From Podila epigama (Eukaryota; Mortierellomycota; Mortierellomycetes; Mortierellales; Mortierellaceae): a stretch of 14,435 bases of DNA. Numbering within the stretch: position 1 is the first letter of the stretch; every line of letters begins with the position of its first letter. Made by a program: the position numbers and the translations under genes. Location of the stretch: the NCBI GenBank assembly GCA_015679605.1, contig JAAAVE010000711.1, positions 1 through 14,435 on the forward strand, read 5' to 3'. The notes beneath the pieces are model-generated. The model was not told the origin of the DNA. It was given only the letters and a program-made list of their open reading frames with translations, and searched no databases. Positions 9,588 through 14,435 of this stretch are shown here, piece by piece.

Positions 9588-10453
9588 CGATCTTTTGCAC
9601 TTTTTAACTTGGCGCTAAGTTGCATTTTTTTTGCCCCCGAGAAGATCAACAGCTCTTCTTTTTTTGAAGCCCTTTGGACAAGCTCACTGATTGTTCCATG
9701 ATGCACAACTCTGTCCTTTTTTTTAGCAGATGGAGGATAACATCACTTTGTGGGTGAAAACAGTTTTTGGTCGCAGTGTGACACTTCTCTTTTGTCACAA
9801 CGAAAGACTAATATTTAGACCTCCCTTGGAAGGCGCTGATTTCAGCCCCCTATCATTTGTATCAATTTGATCTGTCGCGCAAAGAGAGATTTTGCAAAAA
9901 AAAAAATCTACAAGGTGCTACATGATTTCTAACACGCGTCTGATACAAGTTCGCGAAGGAATGTGTAAAGCGGTTTTAAAAGATGGACTACATTGAAATG
10001 AGGCAATTCATTGTTTTGTTGTTGACGATTATGAAGATCAGTTCAATGTTCTCGTGGTTGTCTTTTGACAAAAAAAAAAAAAATATCCTCCGTGATCAGT
10101 GTGATGGATCATATACATTGGAACACATTTTAGAGAAAATATTTTTTCACCAACACCCACCTCACCACACTTTTTCTTCCACATTTGCTTTAATATAAAC
10201 AGACCAAAGCATACAAAGATTCGTTGGCATAGGCCTCGACAAAATAAAGGTAAAAGGTTTCTACCCCCTTTCGCAACGGCCAAGAAATACCATACCAAGG
10301 GTGACTAATAAAAATGTCTTTGGTTTACTTGCATAGGAGACCCTACAGAACTCCAAAGCGTTGCCTACTCGGCAACAAAGACATATCGGAGTCTTAAAGA
10401 GGCGTAGGCTTTAATGAAAGGCCTACTCTCAGACGTCGATGGGATCACAATGA
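9588..10453. other. Gene-poor region after the tRNA pair
   Basis: No supported gene. It holds several A or T homopolymer runs, a 7-bp inverted repeat (TGTGACA 9777-9783 with TGTCACA 9793-9799) and, near 10314-10426, a cluster of short inverted repeats. One 71-residue open frame at 9983-10198 has no recognisable features and includes an A-run translation; I do not consider it a gene. The last part may contain decayed upstream sequence of the relic that follows. Confidence 0.6.
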
Positions 10454-11097
10454 TCGACGGCGAGAAAACAGGCCAAGAGTCGGGGAAGAGAAAAAACACT
10501 GGTCGCAAAGTCGACTCTGACGCCCAAAACATGCGCAAAGAGGATCGGGAGGAGGCTGGACCTGATCGCCAGGGACACTACTAACAAGCGGGACTGGCTT
10601 GTAGTAGAAAGTCTCAAGGAGTGGGATGAGGCCGCGACCATGATCGTCCTCGAACTAGATGTGTCTTTGTTTAAGGACCTCCATCTTATCACATCACACC
10701 GCCTGCAAGAAGTGCCCAATGCTTCATTCAGAAGAGAGGCACGCTTCTTTTCAGTATACTCAGGAGGTAAGAAGCCTATTTTGTTCCTATTATTGGCTGT
10801 AACCTCCTTTCTTTGAGCGGTACGTTAACTCTTTCGAACATTTCAGGTCGTGGGTTCAAGGCTATGGAGATGAGAGGGTGCGTTCGCAGCCCCTACGTCC
10901 TACTTATGCACATGGATGACACACATGTGTTGCCCACCAAGGCCGCCACATGTAAGCAGCAGGCGCAAGAGTTGGCGCACTTGTTGCAAATAAAGATATT
11001 TCAACATTGGTACATTTTGATTATTGTTTGTAATAATTACAAAAGTTTTATGGTTGTAACTTTTCCTTGGGAAATTTTTGACAAAGACCTGCGCTGA
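10454..11097 (+). pseudogene. Decayed spliced gene relic (unrecognised family, possible nuclease-like core)
   Basis: A frame open from 10454 to 10766 joins in phase across a canonical intron (10767-10846; GTAAGA donor, TTTCAG acceptor) to a second open segment from 10847. The conceptual product reads as genuine protein: GRRLDLIARD, RDWLVVESLKEWDE, LFKDLHLITSHRLQEVP, EARFFSVYSG, then after the intron GRGFKAMEMRG and SPYVLLMHMDD. No start codon or credible upstream exon is visible: an in-frame TGA at 10451-10453 closes the frame. The last 30 residues are AT-rich and probably not original coding sequence. The pattern of an Asp in LDLI followed by Glu and Lys in VVESLK is loosely reminiscent of PD-(D/E)xK-type nuclease domains found in expanded fungal families and mobile elements, but the spacing E-x-x-K is off. 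Family unassigned. Alternatively it could be an internal part of a live gene whose first exons I fail to see. Confidence 0.42.
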
Positions 11098-11314
11098 TTT
11101 GGTATCTTGATTCTACAACAGCTTGGGTGAAAGACGAAATGTCACGACGTTTGTTTGTTGAACATTCCAAGGCAACGATAATGAAAACAATAAAGTGCTA
11201 CAAAGCAAAAGCACCCTAACGTACTACCGTCTTTTTTTCAGGTTGGTCAAAAATGGTTTGAATTGATTGAAAGTGATGAGATTTCTCACTGCTCCGAGAT
11301 AGATTGGCCTCAAA

Positions 11315-11656
11315 ATAAAGCCATAAAACACGGAACGGTGCACTCACTGCGCCAAAGGCCGCCAAGTGAGTACAGAGATAGGACGCTGCCAGTCATTGAT
11401 CGGCGTCATAGCATCCATCGCACCCCTGCCAAGATGGACTCTACAAGAATACAAAGTCATAAAAACATAACACGGTGCACTCACTGCGCCAAAGGCCTCC
11501 AAGCGAGCGCTATTCCTTACCTTGGTGCACTCGCCAAAGGCCGCAATGCTACCAGTCCACTATCTCACTGCGCCAAAAGGCCGCCAAGTGAGTACAGAGA
11601 TAGGATGCAGTCAGTTATTGATAAGCATCATAGCATCCGTCACACCCCTGCCAAGT
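11315..11656 (+). repeat. Degenerate repeat array with GCGCCAAAGGCC core
   Basis: The core CTCACTGCGCCAAAGGCC occurs near 11342-11360, 11479-11497 and 11564-11583 (with one extra A), and as a shortened form lacking ACTG near 11524-11542. The first and last copies belong to a longer direct repeat of about 92 nt (11342-11434 and 11562-11655), ending CACCCCTGCCAAG in both, about 89% identical by eye. The second copy shares its left flank (ATAAAA...CACGG or similar, then TGCACTCACTG) with the first. Each full unit contains CTCACT...AGTGAG, able to form a short hairpin. The open frame through the array (11263-11694) translates the repeat twice and is probably not a gene. It looks like the remains of a repetitive or mobile element. 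Confidence 0.75.
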
Positions 11657-11860
11657 TAGAGTCAGTCTTTGAACAGAAATATGAACATGTTTGAAGACTG
11701 GCGATCTAATAACTTGTTATGAGAATATTGTCAAATTCTTTACAGAAGAGAGTGAAAGAAAGAAGAATGTGGTGGTAGTCAAGAATTGTGGGCGAATTAA
11801 AAGGTTGGAGAGCGTGAACGGGTCATGCAACGAAGCGCAGAAAGAAGATGAGATGGCAGT

Positions 11861-11908
11861 TGAATGATGGCAAAAAGAGTGAATGATGGTGAATGATGGC
11901 AAAAATAG
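11861..11908 (+). repeat. Small tandem repeat, TGAATGATGG units
   Basis: Three units starting TGAATGATGG: a 19-nt unit ending GCAAAAAGAG-like (11861-11879), a truncated 10-nt unit (11880-11889) and a 19-nt unit ending GCAAAAATAG-like (11890-11908). It lies about 460 nt upstream of the glycosylase start. Confidence 0.8.
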
Positions 11909-12370
11909 TGAAAAAGGGTTGTGAGAACTTCTTCCCCCATTAGCATGTGTTTGTATTTAGAGAGGGTAGAGGTTCATTTTTGCATAAACGTTTCATTTTC
12001 GCCCTGGATGCTGTCCCACACAGGCCCTCTGAACATTAGTCTTCACTCACTGGCAATCCTAGGCTAGGATATTTCCATTTGTTCAGATGGCTGTATCCAC
12101 TTTACTAACCTCGTATACTTATCATCTTGTTGTCGCGATACGCTGCTGTCAATTGACAAGTAGTTTTTATTAGTATCAAACAGATATTGCCCATGCAAGA
12201 GCGGCGTCCACTGATCATTTTAGGTTAAGTCCGTCTTTTTGGTTTTTTTGCCACTCAATCCTGTGCTTCGTTCATGTTCATTTCATTCTTCATCATTCCA
12301 TTTCTTTGTTCTTAATCCATCTCCACCAACCAACATTCATCATTCTTAATACACACCATCATCAACAATA

Positions 12371-14010
12371 ATGGCAACATTCTCGACACTGGTATCCCAG
12401 TTCGCCCACGAGAACGGTCAAGGCAGCAACGACGGCAGAACCAACAACCAAGACAAGAAGAGAGCCCGTCCATCATCATCATCCATTGAAACTTCTGGGT
12501 CCGCTCGTCATACCACGGAGCAAGAAGAAGTACTTGTAAAGAAAGATGAACAAGAAGACAGCGACAAAGAATCATTGTCTACACGTGTCCGCAAGAGTCT
12601 CCGTCTCAGTGCTGCCTCTAGTTCAAATAACGAAAAGAACGTCGTGAGCAATAATAGTAGTACGGTTTCTCGAGTCGTGAGTGCTACAAGTATCAAGAGC
12701 CGACGACCCCATCACACTCGCCAGTCAGTTGCTGTTACCGCTGCCTCTTCCTCGTCGTCGTCGTCTTCGTCATCAAATGTCAAGATCGAAGAGAATGGAC
12801 AACCGGCCGTAGAGGTCAAGATCGAAAACAACAGACCTAAAGGCCGACCCAACGGGTACGCACCACCTGAGGTCTATGCTCACCTCTCATATGTGACAGA
12901 TATCATTGACAATGATCTCGACGTACTCTGGGTCGGCATCAATCCAGGTGTTCGGAGCAGTGAAAAGTCTCATCACTTTGCAGGACCCACAAACCATTTT
13001 TGGCCATGCCTGAATGAGAGTGGTATGGTATTTTTCTTTGTTTCGTATTTTTGTTTCCTATTGTTGTGTAAAAGCAAGTCAATCCAGTCTAAACAACCAA
13101 ATGCCATGTTTCCTTTTATTTTACAGGTCTTCTTCCTCCAGGCGTCAGGTTAACATTTATGGAAGATCAATTGATGCTTCAGTATCGTATGGGCTTGACC
13201 AATCTCGTCGACCGCCCTTCTAGATCGGGATCTGAGCTCTCTGCTATCGAGGCCCGCGCCGCAGCACCAGTACTCATGGCCAAGATCAAGAAATATCGCC
13301 CTCGATTCGTTTGCTTTGTTAGTAAACAAGCATGGGACATGTTTGCAGGTGTAGGACTCGGACTTCAGACCGCTTGGGTTTCTTGGTACGATGAAGATGA
13401 AGATGACGCGCTCAACATCTCGACCAAAGAAGAACCAGGTCTTCAATACAACTTGAATGCTCAGGGCTATCGAATGTCCCCGTACTTTGAACAGGGTCCA
13501 AGCGCAGTCAAGTTGGAGCAAGACTTGGCAGCTGAGGGAGTTCCATCACCCTTCGGATCTGACAAATACCGCGCGGGATTCGTGAAACGAGAGGAAGATC
13601 TCGCCCAGCCGAAACGCGAGGAGGAGGAGGAGGATGTAAAGACAGAGATGGATGTTGATGTCAAAGTTAAAGTCGAAGTCAAGGTCAAGGAAGAGGGCGA
13701 TGAAGATGAAAAAAAGGTCAAGCTGGAGAGCCATAACGGTGTTGTTGACTATGGTAATGACAAGGGCAAAGGGAAAGCCACAATCAAGTCGGAGGATGAG
13801 AAGGAATTAAAAAGCGAAAAGAAGGAACGCGATCACTCTACAGGGCCACCATCATGGCCACGGCGTGGTGTTGTCCGTGGTAGCCGAATGTTTGTCATGC
13901 CAAGTACCAGTGGTCGAGTAACGCAATACCGCAAAGAGGACAAGCTTGCCTACTTTAAGCAATTAGCAGCATTGGTACATCGGGATCGACAACTACGAGG
14001 ATTAGAATAG
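12371..14010 (+). CDS. G/T(U)-mismatch-specific thymine/uracil DNA glycosylase (TDG/MUG family), two exons
   Basis: Base-excision repair enzyme of the uracil-DNA glycosylase superfamily. It removes thymine or uracil mispaired with guanine, typically after deamination of 5-methylcytosine or cytosine, in the nucleus. Exons 12371-13022 and 13127-14010 join in phase (GTATGG...TTACAG, 104-nt intron), giving 511 residues and a TAG stop. Residues 1-155 are disordered, with a basic KKRARP (29-34), poly-Ser (about 126-135) and an AT-hook-like RPKGRPNG (155-162). The catalytic domain follows: YAPPEVYAHL, the active-site motif GINPG (189-193, Asn191 the expected catalytic-water residue), HHFAGPTNHFWPCLNESG, GLTNLVDRP and KYRPRFVCFV. 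The second active-site motif MPSTSGR lies at 475-481, followed by a terminal helix. Between them, at about 320-465, lies a Lys/Glu/Asp/Val-rich insertion with many hydrophobic-Lys-x-Glu motifs. Human TDG has 410 residues. Equivalent to fission yeast Thp1 and animal TDG; identity very confident, strict substrate preference not determinable from sequence. Confidence 0.95.
12745..12776 (+). repeat. Coding TCG/TCT repeat (poly-Ser) in the glycosylase
   Basis: A run of serine codons (TCT TCC TCG TCG TCG TCG type) encoding ten consecutive serines in the disordered N-terminal tail, just before the first SUMO-type motif (VKIE). Confidence 0.85.
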
Positions 14011-14435
14011 AAATAATCATCATCATCAATGTAACAGATAGATATAGTGTGTTGAATAACTTTAACATTTATCCGTTTTGTGGTTCTGTCTATCCTTTTT
14101 TTTAAAAAAGAAATCTCTATCGTACAAAGGTAAGGGGATTGCAAAAACATGGAATGCAGTGGGAGTGGAGAAGATGAAAAATGCTTGTCCTTGACTTGAA
14201 CGACATTGAAGGTAAAAAAAAAAAGAAACAAAAGCTATACAACAAACAAATTATAAATATGAGAATTAAGATGAAAAGAGGAAAAATAGCAGGAGAAATG
14301 GTACACATTATCACCCCAAAAAATCAGGTTCAAATGAATGAAGTAGGAATGAGAATGGGGGGGTATGACAATGTACAAGTGCCAGCAACCTGCTGTCATG
14401 AAACAAAAAATGAAAAAGGAAAGAAAGATAAAAAA
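14011..14435. other. Downstream region of the glycosylase gene
   Basis: No supported gene. The first part is the 3' untranslated region (CATCATCATCAA, then AT-rich). From about 14210 to the end the + strand is purine- and A-rich with a seven-G run near 14357. The minus-strand open frames are Phe/Leu/Ile-rich translations of these tracts. It could include the pyrimidine-rich tract or 3' end of a gene outside the window. Confidence 0.6.

Larger units (their letters stand above)
11098..12370. other. Spacer between gene relic and TDG gene
   Basis: No intact gene. The segment 11242-11310 (after a T-rich TTTTTTTCAG) has a protein-like frame, VGQKWFELIESDE, that might be a further exon of the upstream relic, but I could not join it in phase. 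Then come the degenerate repeat array, a small tandem repeat and the presumed promoter and leader of the glycosylase gene. The last about 130 nt are C/T/A-rich with few G (leader-like), ending CAATA before the ATG. Confidence 0.55.

Noticed and set aside
9513-9701. A 62-residue open frame overlapping the tRNA-Ser
   Set aside because: It is a translation of the tRNA gene and its T-rich flank.
9777-9799. A 7-bp inverted repeat (TGTGACA/TGTCACA) with a 9-nt loop
   Set aside because: Stems of this length are common by chance in a window of this size and nothing around it suggests a terminator or regulatory role.
10429-10719. A 96-residue minus-strand open frame
   Set aside because: It is the antisense shadow of the relic, whose + strand reading has protein-like motifs and an in-phase intron.
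11263-11694. A 143-residue open frame across the repeat array
   Set aside because: It translates the direct repeat twice, has no recognisable domain, and its copies differ like neutral DNA; better described as a repeat.
11717-11902. A 61-residue minus-strand open frame
   Set aside because: Composition (Phe, Ser, Thr, His runs) reflects the purine-rich + strand and the small tandem repeat; no homology pattern seen.
1-14435. CRISPR arrays, bacterial operons, phage or plasmid modules
   Set aside because: None is present; introns, tRNA features and gene families show eukaryotic nuclear DNA.

Overview
The window is a piece of a fungal nuclear genome. Its genes are interrupted by short spliceosomal introns of about 80 to 250 nt that all begin GTA and end in AG. 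Long pyrimidine-rich leaders precede the start codons, there are many microsatellites, and two eukaryotic tRNA genes with internal A and B boxes are present. A fungal exportin-6, an HSPA12-like protein and a thymine-DNA glycosylase with long low-complexity insertions suggest an early-diverging filamentous fungus, most likely Mortierellomycota (Mortierella sensu lato) or a close relative. That placement is inference; no rRNA or other diagnostic marker is present.

Layout, all genes on the + strand. Positions 1-1094 are non-coding: microsatellites, then a strong C/T tract leading to gene 1. Gene 1 (1095-2834, one exon, 579 aa) has a long Ser/Pro-rich disordered N-terminus and a C-terminal module resembling the end of HSPA12-type Hsp70 proteins, without the ATPase part. 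After a 794-nt intergenic region comes a ten-exon gene (3629-9158, 1485 aa) that I reconstruct as exportin-6, the karyopherin that exports profilin-actin from the nucleus. Two tRNA genes follow: Asp(GTC) at 9324-9395 and Ser(AGA) at 9507-9587.

From about 9.6 to 12.3 kb the DNA is gene-poor. It holds a decayed, once-spliced gene relic (10454-11097), a degenerate repeat array (11315-11656) and a small tandem repeat (11861-11908). This is the accessory, mobile-element-like part. The last gene (12371-14010, two exons, 511 aa) is a G/T(U)-mismatch DNA glycosylase of the TDG/MUG family. It has a roughly 140-residue insertion inside its catalytic domain that is crowded with SUMO-acceptor-type motifs.

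The three intact genes do not look like an operon or a physical pathway; they are ordinary neighbours. The most noteworthy points are the HSPA12-like module without an ATPase domain, the presence of exportin-6 in a fungus together with a trio of basophilic-kinase motifs, and the dense SUMO-motif array in the glycosylase.
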